The notes under the pieces: generated by a model | The model's database searches: none | Told to the model about the DNA's origin: nothing | What the model saw: the letters and a program-made list of their open reading frames with translations, nothing else | Position numbers and translations under genes: made by a program | Shown here: positions 1-5,885 of the stretch, one piece after another | How positions within the stretch are numbered: the first letter of the stretch is position 1 | How the letters are laid out: every line of letters begins with the position of its first letter | Source: DATFWC01 sp045801465 | GTDB taxonomy: Bacteria > Pseudomonadota > Alphaproteobacteria > Rhizobiales > Xanthobacteraceae | Assembly (NCBI GenBank): GCA_045801465.1 | Contig: JBJMSU010000179.1 | Coordinates: 1 to 17,511 of the forward strand | Length of the DNA: 17,511 nt | Direction of reading: 5' to 3'

Positions 1-389
1 TTGGCCTCGATCTCGTCCTGCAGCTGCGTCATCTCGTCGGCCGTTTCCTCCGAGTAGTTCATGGCCAGCTCATTATACCGGTCGAGAATGGCCCTTTGCG
101 GCGCGACCCCTTCCATCACGTTCTCGCGTACAGATTTCTGCGGCTCGAGCTGGGGCTCCTGCGGCAGAAAGCCGACGCGCGCGCCCTCGGCGGGCCAGGC
201 TTCGCCGGTGAACTCCTTGTCGAGGCCGGCCATGATGCGGAGCAGCGTCGACTTGCCCGAGCCATTGACGCCGAGCACGCCGATCTTGGCGTCGGGGTAG
301 AACGACAGATTGATGTTCTCGAGGACCTTGCGGTTGCCCGGATAAGTCTTCGATAGACCCTGCATATGGTAAATGAACTGACGGGCCAT
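1..389 (-). CDS. ettA: Energy-dependent translational throttle protein EttA (ABC-F ATPase), N-terminal part
   Basis: This is the first 129 codons of an ABC-F protein; the rest lies beyond the window's left edge. Family members bind the ribosomal E site and gate entry into elongation according to the ATP/ADP ratio. The visible protein opens MARQFIYHMQGLSKTYPG. It carries a Walker A motif GVNGSGKST at about residues 40-48 and a Q-loop GFLPQEPQL at about 73. These are followed by the start of the helical region (NELAMNYSEETADEM) typical of EttA. The ATG at 389 is preceded on the minus strand by a purine-rich GAGGGCAGGGCAG stretch. The gene runs away from the formate dehydrogenase locus and is probably unrelated to it. 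The family call is firm. Only the first ATP-binding domain start is visible, so integrity of the whole gene cannot be judged. Confidence 0.93.
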   Translation of the reverse strand, partial: MARQFIYHMQGLSKTYPGNRKVLENINLSFYPDAKIGVLGVNGSGKSTLLRIMAGLDKEFTGEAWPAEGARVGFLPQEPQLEPQKSVRENVMEGVAPQRAILDRYNELAMNYSEETADEMTQLQDEIEA

Positions 390-416
390 CTGCCCTGCCC
401 TCTTGTTGAGACGCCG

Positions 417-493
417 CTAGTGGCCGATTTGAAGTTCCTACAAGCCCCTGCCGCAAGCTCGCCGAGGAACTTCAAATCGAAAAGCGGCACTAG
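417..493. repeat. Palindromic element A (77 bp)
   Basis: Perfect 15-bp inverted arms lie at 425-439 (CGATTTGAAGTTCCT) and 465-479 (AGGAACTTCAAATCG) around a 25-nt loop. Outer ends CTAGTG (417-422) and CACTAG (488-493) are also complementary. It would fold as one long hairpin. It lies upstream of ettA, outside any gene, beside a second element of nearly the same size and with the same ends. Whether it acts in transcription or is a non-autonomous mobile repeat cannot be told from one window. Confidence 0.75.
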
Positions 494-506
494 AATTAGT
501 GAGTTG

Positions 507-584
507 CTAGTGCCCCTTTGAACCCGAAGTTCGCAATCGGACTCGCGGTAAACGCTGTGCGAACTTCGGGTTCGGGGCACGTAG
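507..584. repeat. Palindromic element B (78 bp)
   Basis: Arms at 520-535 and 558-573 pair perfectly over 16 bp around the GAACCCGAAGTTCGCA core. After a 3-nt bulge, 510-516 (GTGCCCC) pairs with 574-580 (GGGGCAC). Ends are CTAGTG (507-512) and CACGTAG (578-584). The shared ends, length and GAAGTTC core show that elements A and B belong to one family. The arm sequences differ between the two while each stays self-complementary. Confidence 0.75.
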
Positions 585-975
585 CCGGGCTCGATCTCAC
601 GAACAGTTGACTGCGCTACGCCAATTGTCGGGAAAGTCGGTGCTGATCTAGCGGCGCCATGGCGCCAGGGCAAGCACGAGGCTGCCGCATCAGGCATTCT
701 CAAGCGCCGCTCCGGCCGGCTCGACGGCGATATTCCCCCGACTCCGGGCGCGTATAGCCGTGCTCGTGCATGCGCTGACGATGCGGACGGTGAAACCTCC
801 GCGCAGCACCCTCCGTAACTTTCCGGAAAGGCTGAGTACGAAGCGAGCTCCTGCGCAGCCGAGTTCTTACCAGTTGTTAACGATTGCGACGCACGATGAC
901 GCTGAACGCAGGCGTCGTACGTCGCGACGCAGGGATGAAGCCGGAAACCCGGCTCACACGAGGCGAGATGTGATC
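585..975. other. Gene-free interval upstream of the first small-protein gene
   Basis: No convincing gene or RNA was seen here. Open frames crossing it have Arg/Pro/Ser-rich shadow composition. It holds a 14-bp perfect palindrome GGCGCCATGGCGCC (653-666) and a short hairpin GCGTCG/CGACGC (912-917 with 925-930). An A/T-richer patch around 870-890 might contain a promoter for the gene at 976, but no clear -35/-10 pair could be picked out. Confidence 0.5.
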
Positions 976-1182
976 ATGGCTCGGGCCACCACAGCAGCGA
1001 TGCCGAATACGCTCGGCCGTTCGCGCGAGCGGTCGGCCCCCGGCGTGGGCGGGGCCTTCGCCGAGCTGCGCAACGTCTTCAAGGGCCTGTTCGACCCGTA
1101 TCGCCCCGAGCTCCACTACATGCGCGGTCCCGGTCCGAAGTGGCACGAGAAGTACGATCACCCCGGCCCGACCGCCCACTGA
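976..1182 (+). CDS. Uncharacterised 68-aa protein with LFDPYRPELHYMRGPGPKW core (copy 1)
   Basis: I do not recognise a named family. The protein is small and basic. Its N-terminus (1-22) is variable-looking and Arg/Ser-rich, and a short helical stretch GGAFAELRNVFKG follows. The core LFDPYRPELHYMRGPGPKW spans residues 38-56, and the tail is HEKYDHPGPTAH. No signal peptide or membrane segment is evident. An AGGCGAG sequence about 9 nt before the ATG at 976 could serve as the ribosome site; ATG at codon 9 is an alternative start. The coding call rests on the second copy 200 bp downstream. Across the 19-codon core the two genes differ at four positions, all synonymous third bases. The core is rich in aromatic, Pro, Gly and charged residues and may be a binding peptide; no function can be assigned. 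It lies upstream of fdhD on the same strand. Confidence 0.8.
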   Translation: MARATTAAMPNTLGRSRERSAPGVGGAFAELRNVFKGLFDPYRPELHYMRGPGPKWHEKYDHPGPTAH

Positions 1183-1386
1183 CGCGTAAGCACCCTTCCC
1201 TCATAGACATCGCACGTCGATCCGGCGGCTCGTCCGATCGTCGTTCAGTTCCGGCGTCGGCCGGCTCCGCTGGCCAAAATGCAACAGGCGACGATAATTC
1301 CGCACCTGTGGAATCGAGGTCACAGCCTTACCGCCCGCTCGCGGCTAGACTCGCAGCATCGTGGATGCAGCGATCCGAACCGCACC

Positions 1387-1605
1387 ATGCCCGAGCGAAC
1401 CACATCGCACCGAACCTCCAGGCGGCTCGCGCCCGGCGCGGCCTACCTCGCGGCATGCCGCGTGCTGCTCAGGGACCTGTTCGATCCGTATCGCCCGGAG
1501 CTCCACTACATGCGCGGCCCCGGACCGAAGTGGCGGGAGAAGCACAGCCAAGCCCACGCGCCAGCCCGCCATATCCACGGTGAGTTCGCCCGGGTCACCG
1601 CCTGA
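1387..1605 (+). CDS. Uncharacterised 72-aa protein with LFDPYRPELHYMRGPGPKW core (copy 2)
   Basis: This is a paralogue of the gene at 976. APG-(13 residues)-core here aligns with APG-(14 residues)-core there. The identical 19-residue core spans residues 31-49 and is followed by REK (HEK in copy 1). The C-terminal tail (HSQAHAPARHIHGEFARVTA) is longer and unrelated, with four His residues. The ATG at 1387 gives an N-terminus of matching length. No strong Shine-Dalgarno sequence is visible, so an upstream ATG at 1279 in the same frame is possible but would add a shadow-like stretch. The spacing of 204 bp from copy 1 suggests its own promoter or a long spacer. I see no frameshift or stop that would make it a pseudogene. 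The function is unknown. Confidence 0.72.
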   Translation: MPERTTSHRTSRRLAPGAAYLAACRVLLRDLFDPYRPELHYMRGPGPKWREKHSQAHAPARHIHGEFARVTA

Positions 1606-1777
1606 CGGACCGGCCACCATAAGCCAACCATCCCCGGCTAAATCGCCATCATTTCGCCTTGGCGGAGCGCGCGCTCCACCGCGACCCATCGCATCCGGTG
1701 TGAGGGCGATCACGGTTCTGTGCGTGGGTCCGTGATACCTCGATCGCCGTGATCCTGTGCGGTCGGTGGAGCGAACG
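1606..1777. other. Spacer with palindromes before the 84-aa gene
   Basis: This spacer contains a perfect 14-bp palindrome GGAGCGCGCGCTCC (1664-1677). It also has a GATCACGG / CCGTGAT(C) motif occurring three times in alternating orientation (1708-1715, 1730-1736, 1747-1754). These could be regulatory or could form a hairpin after the gene ending at 1605. There is no independent support. Confidence 0.3.
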
Positions 1778-2032
1778 ATGTTGACGGCCCTGGTCCTGAT
1801 CTGCTCGGTGACGGTCACCCCCGACCTGCGCGACTGCAGCCGCGCCAATGCCACCGCAGTGATGCGGGTGCCGGCCGAATTCGGCCATCCGGCCGCCTGC
1901 TTCATGCACGGACAGGCCTACCTCGCCGAGACGTCCATCGGACAGGAGCTCGGGGAGAACGACCGCGTCAAGATCGTCTGCACCCGCAGCGAAAGCGTCG
2001 ACGCCGCGATCCGCGCGCCCATGACGCGATAA
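1778..2032 (+). CDS. Uncharacterised 84-aa four-cysteine protein
   Basis: The ATG at 1778 has a GGAG (1768-1771) at ideal spacing, so I prefer it over the in-frame GTG at 1757. The N-terminus MLTALVLICSVTVTP is hydrophobic but lacks a positively charged n-region, so it is a weak secretion signal or anchor. The body has cysteines at residues 9, 20, 41 and 68. It has a compact mixed composition (CFMHGQAYLAETSIGQELGE, then NDRVKIVCTR) consistent with a small folded domain, perhaps disulfide-bonded outside the cytoplasm. It resembles small hypothetical proteins common in Bradyrhizobium-type genomes, from memory only. It ends 64 bp before the preferred fdhD start on the same strand, but nothing ties it to formate metabolism. 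Confidence 0.75.
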   Translation: MLTALVLICSVTVTPDLRDCSRANATAVMRVPAEFGHPAACFMHGQAYLAETSIGQELGENDRVKIVCTRSESVDAAIRAPMTR

Positions 2033-2096
2033 CCCTGTTGACGTTCGTACAAAGGGTCTCTTGCAAACCGGGCAGTGGCTGCCACACATAGGGCCT

Positions 2097-2987
2097 ATGC
2101 CGGCCCGCCTCATGGAAGACGAATACCTGATCCGTCCCGATCCGGCGGACCCGCGGCTTACGGAGCGCGTGTCGGGCATCGACCAGACCGGCGGGCCGGT
2201 CGACACCTCGGTCACGGTCGAGCGGGCGCTGACGATCTTTCTCAACGCCCAGGAGATCGTCACCGCCATGACGATCGGCGACTACCCCGAATATCTGGCG
2301 CTCGGCTATCTGCTCAATCAGAACATGCTGAAAGCCGACGACAAGGTCACCGGCATCGACTATGACGAGGATCTCGCGGTCGTGGTCGTGCGTACCGAGC
2401 GCAAGACGAACTACGAAAAGAAGCTGAAGAAAAAGGTGCAGACCTCAGGCTGCGCCCAGGGGACGGTGTTCGGCGATCTGATGGAGGTGATCGAGGGGGC
2501 CAAGCTTCCGGCGGCGGAATTGCGCACGTCGTGGCTTTATGCGCTGACACACAAGATCAACACCACGCCCTCACTCTATCTCGAAGCCGGCGCGATCCAT
2601 GGCTGCGTGTTGGCCGAGCGCGACCACCCGCTCGTCTATATGGAGGACGTCGGACGCCACAATGCCGTCGACAAGATCGCCGGCTGGATGTTTCAACACC
2701 AGGTGAGCCCCGACGACAAGATTTTCTACACCACCGGCCGGCTCACCTCCGAGATGGTGATCAAGACCGTGCGCATGGGCATTCCGATCCTGGTGTCGCG
2801 CTCGGGCTTTACCGCCTGGGGCGTAGAGCTCGCGCGCAAGGCCGGGCTCACCCTGATCGGGCGCGCCCGCGGGCAGCGCTTCGTCGCGCTGTCCGGCGAG
2901 GATCGCATCGTGTTCGACCAGGACCTCCGGCTGGTGGCGGAGGAGGGTGCGAAACATCGGCGCAAGGCCGCGGTGCATGACGACTGA
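2097..2987 (+). CDS. fdhD: FdhD, formate dehydrogenase sulfur-carrier/maturation protein
   Basis: FdhD passes sulfur from a cysteine desulfurase to the bis-MGD cofactor of FdhA, a step needed for activity. The 296-aa product has the family blocks TSGCAQGTVFGD (about 117-128), EDVGRHNAVDKIAGW (183-197), TTGRLTSEMVIK, and the C-terminal SRSGFTAWGVELARKAGLTLIGR pattern in pieces. In E. coli the sulfur loop is CxxC; here it is C119-A-Q-G122, so only the first cysteine remains. The start is uncertain. ATG 2097 (AGGG just upstream) gives a usual family length. TTG 2061 (AAAGGG, 4 nt away) would add 12 residues, and ATG 2112 would remove 5. The 3' end overlaps mobA by 11 nt, so the two are translated from one message. 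The target enzyme, FdhA, is encoded about 5 kb away on the opposite strand. Confidence 0.95.
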   Translation: MPARLMEDEYLIRPDPADPRLTERVSGIDQTGGPVDTSVTVERALTIFLNAQEIVTAMTIGDYPEYLALGYLLNQNMLKADDKVTGIDYDEDLAVVVVRTERKTNYEKKLKKKVQTSGCAQGTVFGDLMEVIEGAKLPAAELRTSWLYALTHKINTTPSLYLEAGAIHGCVLAERDHPLVYMEDVGRHNAVDKIAGWMFQHQVSPDDKIFYTTGRLTSEMVIKTVRMGIPILVSRSGFTAWGVELARKAGLTLIGRARGQRFVALSGEDRIVFDQDLRLVAEEGAKHRRKAAVHDD

Positions 2988-3609
2988 GACCCCGGCCACC
3001 TTGGGGCTCGTGCTTGCCGGAGGCCTCGCGCGGCGTATGGGTGGGGGCGACAAGGCGCTGATCCATATCGGCGAGGCGACCATCCTGGAGCGCGTGCTGG
3101 CGCGGATCGCGCCGAACTGCGCCGGCATCGTCCTGAACGCCAACGGCGATCCGACCCGCTTCGCCCGATTCGGGCTGCCGGTCATTTCCGATGACGTCGC
3201 CGGCTTCGCCGGGCCGCTGGCCGGCATCCTGGCCGGGCTTGATTGGGCGGCGAGCCACGAGCCGGACATCGACTGGGTGGTGAGCGTGCCGGGCGACTGC
3301 CCGTTCCTGCCGCGCGATCTGGTGCAACGTCTGCATGCCGCGCGGCGGGACGCCGGAAGCCCGCTCGCCTGCGCGCAATCGGGCGCCTGGCGCCATCCGG
3401 TGGTGGGACTCTGGCGGGTCGCGCTGCGCCATGACCTGCGCCATGCGCTCGTCGATGAGGACCTGCGCAAGATCGAGGTATGGACGGCGCGCCACGGGGT
3501 AGCTCTGGCGGAATGGCCGGCCCAGCCGGTCGACCCGTTCTTCAACGTCAACACGCCCGAGGACGTTGCCGAGGCGACCCGCCTCGCCAGCGCGGATGCG
3601 GCAGCGTAG
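2977..3609 (+). CDS. mobA: MobA, molybdenum cofactor guanylyltransferase
   Basis: MobA adds GMP from GTP to Mo-molybdopterin to build the bis-MGD form used by DMSO-reductase-family enzymes such as FdhA. The 210-aa protein, of normal length, carries the nucleotide-binding loop LAGGLARRMGGGDKAL (about 13-28). It also has the metal/GTP-site segment VSVPGDCPFLP, the stretch FAGPLAGILAGL, and the C-terminal NVNTPEDV. ATG 2977 lies inside the end of fdhD in another frame, indicating translational coupling. A cofactor gene cotranscribed with the FDH sulfurtransferase makes sense, since both act on the same cofactor before insertion. Confidence 0.96.
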   Translation: MTTETPATLGLVLAGGLARRMGGGDKALIHIGEATILERVLARIAPNCAGIVLNANGDPTRFARFGLPVISDDVAGFAGPLAGILAGLDWAASHEPDIDWVVSVPGDCPFLPRDLVQRLHAARRDAGSPLACAQSGAWRHPVVGLWRVALRHDLRHALVDEDLRKIEVWTARHGVALAEWPAQPVDPFFNVNTPEDVAEATRLASADAAA

Positions 3610-3678
3610 CGTCTTGATCCGGCGCGCCTATCCGCTCATTATGCGCGTCAGGGATGGCTCGGGGGAGGATGAAAGAGC

Positions 3679-3855
3679 ATGCGCGCATTTCTCGGCTCCG
3701 TCGCCGCGGCGATCGTGGTTGCCGTCATTGCCATGTATGCGCTGGACGGGGCCTGGCGCCCGGCCGACAAGGCCTTCACCACGAGCGGCGCGCGAATCAC
3801 CCACGAAGGCCATAACCTCGTAGGAAAGGACTGGGCTTCGAGCCGACAATTCTGA
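3679..3855 (+). CDS. 58-aa single-pass membrane microprotein
   Basis: I do not recognise a named family. The protein starts MRAFLGSVAAAIVVAVIAMY, giving one hydrophobic helix at about residues 4-22 after a single Arg. A polar tail of about 35 residues (WRPADKAFTTSGARITHEGH region) probably lies outside the cytoplasm, though orientation is inferred. A GGGGGAGG stretch (from about 3660) and GAAAGAG (3671-3677) precede the ATG and could serve as ribosome sites. It follows mobA by 69 bp on the same strand and ends just before a long palindrome. Small proteins of this pattern (one helix plus a short tail with T-T-x-G-A-R-I-T) seem common in Hyphomicrobiales, from memory only. A signal peptide rather than an anchor is possible. 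Confidence 0.68.
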   Translation: MRAFLGSVAAAIVVAVIAMYALDGAWRPADKAFTTSGARITHEGHNLVGKDWASSRQF

Positions 3856-3861
3856 CGCCTC

Positions 3862-4010
3862 GTAGGGTGGGTTGAGGCGCAACCCTCGGCTTGCGAACGG
3901 GATCGCTGCGTGGGGCGCCGAAACCCACCAGCGACAAACGGGGGACGGTGGGTTTCGGCGCGCGGCGCAGCGATGGCAGCGCGAGGCTTCCCGGCGCACA
4001 CCCACCCTAC
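3862..4010. repeat. 149-bp nested palindromic (REP-like) element
   Basis: The outer ends are GTAGGGTGGGT (3862-3872) and ACCCACCCTAC (4000-4010). Inside, ATCGCTGCG (3902-3910) pairs with CGCAGCGAT (3966-3974), and GCGCCGAAACCCACC (3915-3929) pairs with GGTGGGTTTCGGCGC (3947-3961). The whole thing folds as one branched hairpin. It occupies the gap between a plus-strand gene ending at 3855 and moeA ending at 4020 on the minus strand, so it can act as a bidirectional transcription end. The CCCACCCTAC terminus recurs at 17263-17272. Confidence 0.8.
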
Positions 4011-4019
4011 AGCGCTGCC

Positions 4020-5291
4020 TCACGTCAGCACCGCATAGGGCCGAAACCCGATCGTCGCGCCGGGCTCGACCATTGTGACATCCTCCGTGAGCTCGGCGAG
4101 CCCATCGGTCTCGGTGAGCGAAGTGATCACGCCGGCGCCCTCGCGCGGATACTTGTTGGCGACGATCCCGCCGTCGGGGGCTTGCGCGAGCGCGACCCGT
4201 ACATATTCGCGGCGCCCCTTCTTCTTGCGGTAGGAGAACGACGCGCGCACCGGCAGCGCCACCAGCGGCTCAGGGATCGCGCCGGCCAGCCGCAGCAGCA
4301 GCGGCCGCACGACGCGCGCAAAGGTCACGAACACGGCGACCGGGTTTCCCGGCAGGCCGACGAAGGCCGCACCGCTGCCCGCGCCCGATGCCGGGATCAC
4401 CCCCATGGCCACGGGGCGGCCGGGCTTGATGGCGATGCGCCAGAACACCAGCCGCCCCACTTTCTCCACCGCGTGCCGCACATGGTCCGCTTCCCCGGTC
4501 GACACGCCGCCGGAGGTGAGTACGAGGTCGTGGCGCTGCGCGGCATCGCCAATGGCCGCCACCAGGCTGTCGGGCCGGTCCGGCAGAATACCGAGATCCG
4601 TCACCTCGGCGCCGAGGCGCGCCAGCATGGCGGCGAGCAGGCGGCGGTTCGAATCGTAAAGGGCGGCGGCGGGCAGCGGCAATCCTGGCTCGACGATCTC
4701 GTCTCCGGTCGAGAACAGGGCAACGCGCACGCGCCGCCGCACGCTGATTTCGGTGAGCCCGATGGCGGCGGCCAGCGCCAAGTGCTGCGGCGCCAATCGC
4801 CGCCCGGCCGGAAGAGCGACCGTGCCCGAGCGGATGTCCTCGCCGGCGAGCCGCCGGTTGGCGCCGGCTTTGAGACCGGCCGGAACCACCACGACGCCAA
4901 CTTCGGCGCGGCAGTCTTCCTGCATGAATACGGTGTCGGCCCCGTGCGGCATCGGCGCCCCGGTGAAGATGCGCACCGCTTCGCCGCGCGCCAGCGCGCG
5001 CTCCGCGGGGTGGCCGGCCATCACCTGATCGATGATGGTGAGGCGGGTCTCGGCCGAGGGCTCAAGGTCCGCGTGACGCACCGCAAAGCCATCCACCGCC
5101 GAATTGTCGAAGGGAGGCAGGTCCACCGTGGCAATAATGTCTCCGGCGGTGACGCGTCCGCACGCACCGGACAGATCGACGGCTTCGGTTTCGCTCACCG
5201 AGACGACGCGTTCCATGAGCAGCCGTTCGACCGCATCGACCGGCATGAGCGGCCCCGAAAATGCAAAGCAATCATCGCTGAGCTGGGCCAT
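4020..5291 (-). CDS. moeA: MoeA, molybdopterin molybdotransferase
   Basis: MoeA inserts molybdate into adenylylated molybdopterin. The 423-aa product has the hallmark DLPPFDNSAVDGFAV (57-71), IFTGAPMPHGADTVFMQED (108-126), STGDEIVEPG (194-203) and SGGVSTGEADHV (260-271). The C-terminal part has IKPGRPVAMGV and FVGLPGNPVAVFVTF. The start at 5291 (MAQLSDDCFAF) is 7 nt after the mobB stop and is preferred over the 5339 alternative, which would run into mobB. The gene is downstream partner of mobB. It could be reached by read-through from the fdh operon, although a hairpin separates them. Confidence 0.96.
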   Translation of the reverse strand: MAQLSDDCFAFSGPLMPVDAVERLLMERVVSVSETEAVDLSGACGRVTAGDIIATVDLPPFDNSAVDGFAVRHADLEPSAETRLTIIDQVMAGHPAERALARGEAVRIFTGAPMPHGADTVFMQEDCRAEVGVVVVPAGLKAGANRRLAGEDIRSGTVALPAGRRLAPQHLALAAAIGLTEISVRRRVRVALFSTGDEIVEPGLPLPAAALYDSNRRLLAAMLARLGAEVTDLGILPDRPDSLVAAIGDAAQRHDLVLTSGGVSTGEADHVRHAVEKVGRLVFWRIAIKPGRPVAMGVIPASGAGSGAAFVGLPGNPVAVFVTFARVVRPLLLRLAGAIPEPLVALPVRASFSYRKKKGRREYVRVALAQAPDGGIVANKYPREGAGVITSLTETDGLAELTEDVTMVEPGATIGFRPYAVLT

Positions 5292-5298
5292 GTGACGC

Positions 5299-5820
5299 CT
5301 ACCCGATGCCTGCGGCAACCGCATCGAGCGGCGCCGCATGTTTAAGGACGATATCGACGATCGCGTTGACGTCGTCCAGCATCACCACCGGCACCCGGAC
5401 ATGAGGGAGCGGCGCGTCGGCCGCGATCGCCACGATGTGCGGATCGTCCGGCTGGAGCAGCGGCTTGCCGACCGCCGCGCGATGGACTTCGAGCTTGGGG
5501 TGCGCTTCGCGCTTGAATCCTTCGACGATCACGAGATCGACCGGTGAGAGCTTCGCCAGCAAGGCGGCGAGCGCGGCTTCCGGCTCGCCGCGCAGCTCGT
5601 GGACGAGCGCCCAGCGATTGGCCGAGCCGACCAGGACCTCGGTCGCTCCGGCCAAACGATGCGTGTGCGAATCCTTGCCGGGCTGATCCACGTCGAAGCT
5701 GTGATGCGCGTGCTTGACGGTCGAGACCTTCAGGTTGCGGGCAACGAGCTGCGGAATCAGTTTGCTCAGCAGCGTGGTCTTGCCGGCGCCGCTCCATCCT
5801 GCCAGCCCGATAATACGCAT
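5299..5820 (-). CDS. mobB: MobB, molybdopterin-guanine dinucleotide biosynthesis adaptor (GTPase)
   Basis: MobB is a P-loop GTP-binding protein that assists MobA in MGD formation. The 173-aa protein has a Walker A GWSGAGKTT at residues 8-16 and KVSTVKHAHHSFDVDQPGKD. It also has SHTHRLAGATEV and the conserved VIVEGFK segment. ATG 5820 gives the usual short N-terminus MRIIGLAGWSGAGKTT. Just upstream on the minus strand is GCTATATACG, which could hold a -10 box lying right after the fdh terminator hairpin. No -35 match was clear. moeA follows after 7 nt. Confidence 0.95.
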   Translation of the reverse strand: MRIIGLAGWSGAGKTTLLSKLIPQLVARNLKVSTVKHAHHSFDVDQPGKDSHTHRLAGATEVLVGSANRWALVHELRGEPEAALAALLAKLSPVDLVIVEGFKREAHPKLEVHRAAVGKPLLQPDDPHIVAIAADAPLPHVRVPVVMLDDVNAIVDIVLKHAAPLDAVAAGIG

Positions 5821-5836
5821 GCGGCGTATATAGCAA

Positions 5837-5860
5837 ACGCCCGGCACAATTGCCGGGCGT
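5837..5860 (-). terminator. Hairpin terminator after the fdh operon
   Basis: A perfect 10-bp stem ACGCCCGGCA (5837-5846) / TGCCGGGCGT (5851-5860) has a 4-nt loop. Read on the minus strand it follows the fdhC stop (5886) by about 25 nt and runs into a short TTT. The T-tract is short, so termination may be partial and allow read-through into mobB-moeA. Confidence 0.7.
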
Positions 5861-5885
5861 TCCAGTGTCCGTCGCAGGTGGGTGT

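Noticed and set aside
760..975. Upstream in-frame extension of the first small protein
   Set aside because: The added residues are low-information Arg/Ser/Thr-rich and absent from the paralogue. ATG 976 fits the paralogue's length.
3891..5345. Long plus-strand open frame (484 codons) opposite moeA
   Set aside because: It is Arg/His/Gly-rich with no domain logic and lies fully antisense to a clear moeA. GC-rich third positions open such shadow frames.
5821..5836. ModE-like TATATA site upstream of mobB
   Set aside because: Only one short half-site resembles the motif and there is no paired half. It is better read as a possible -10 box.
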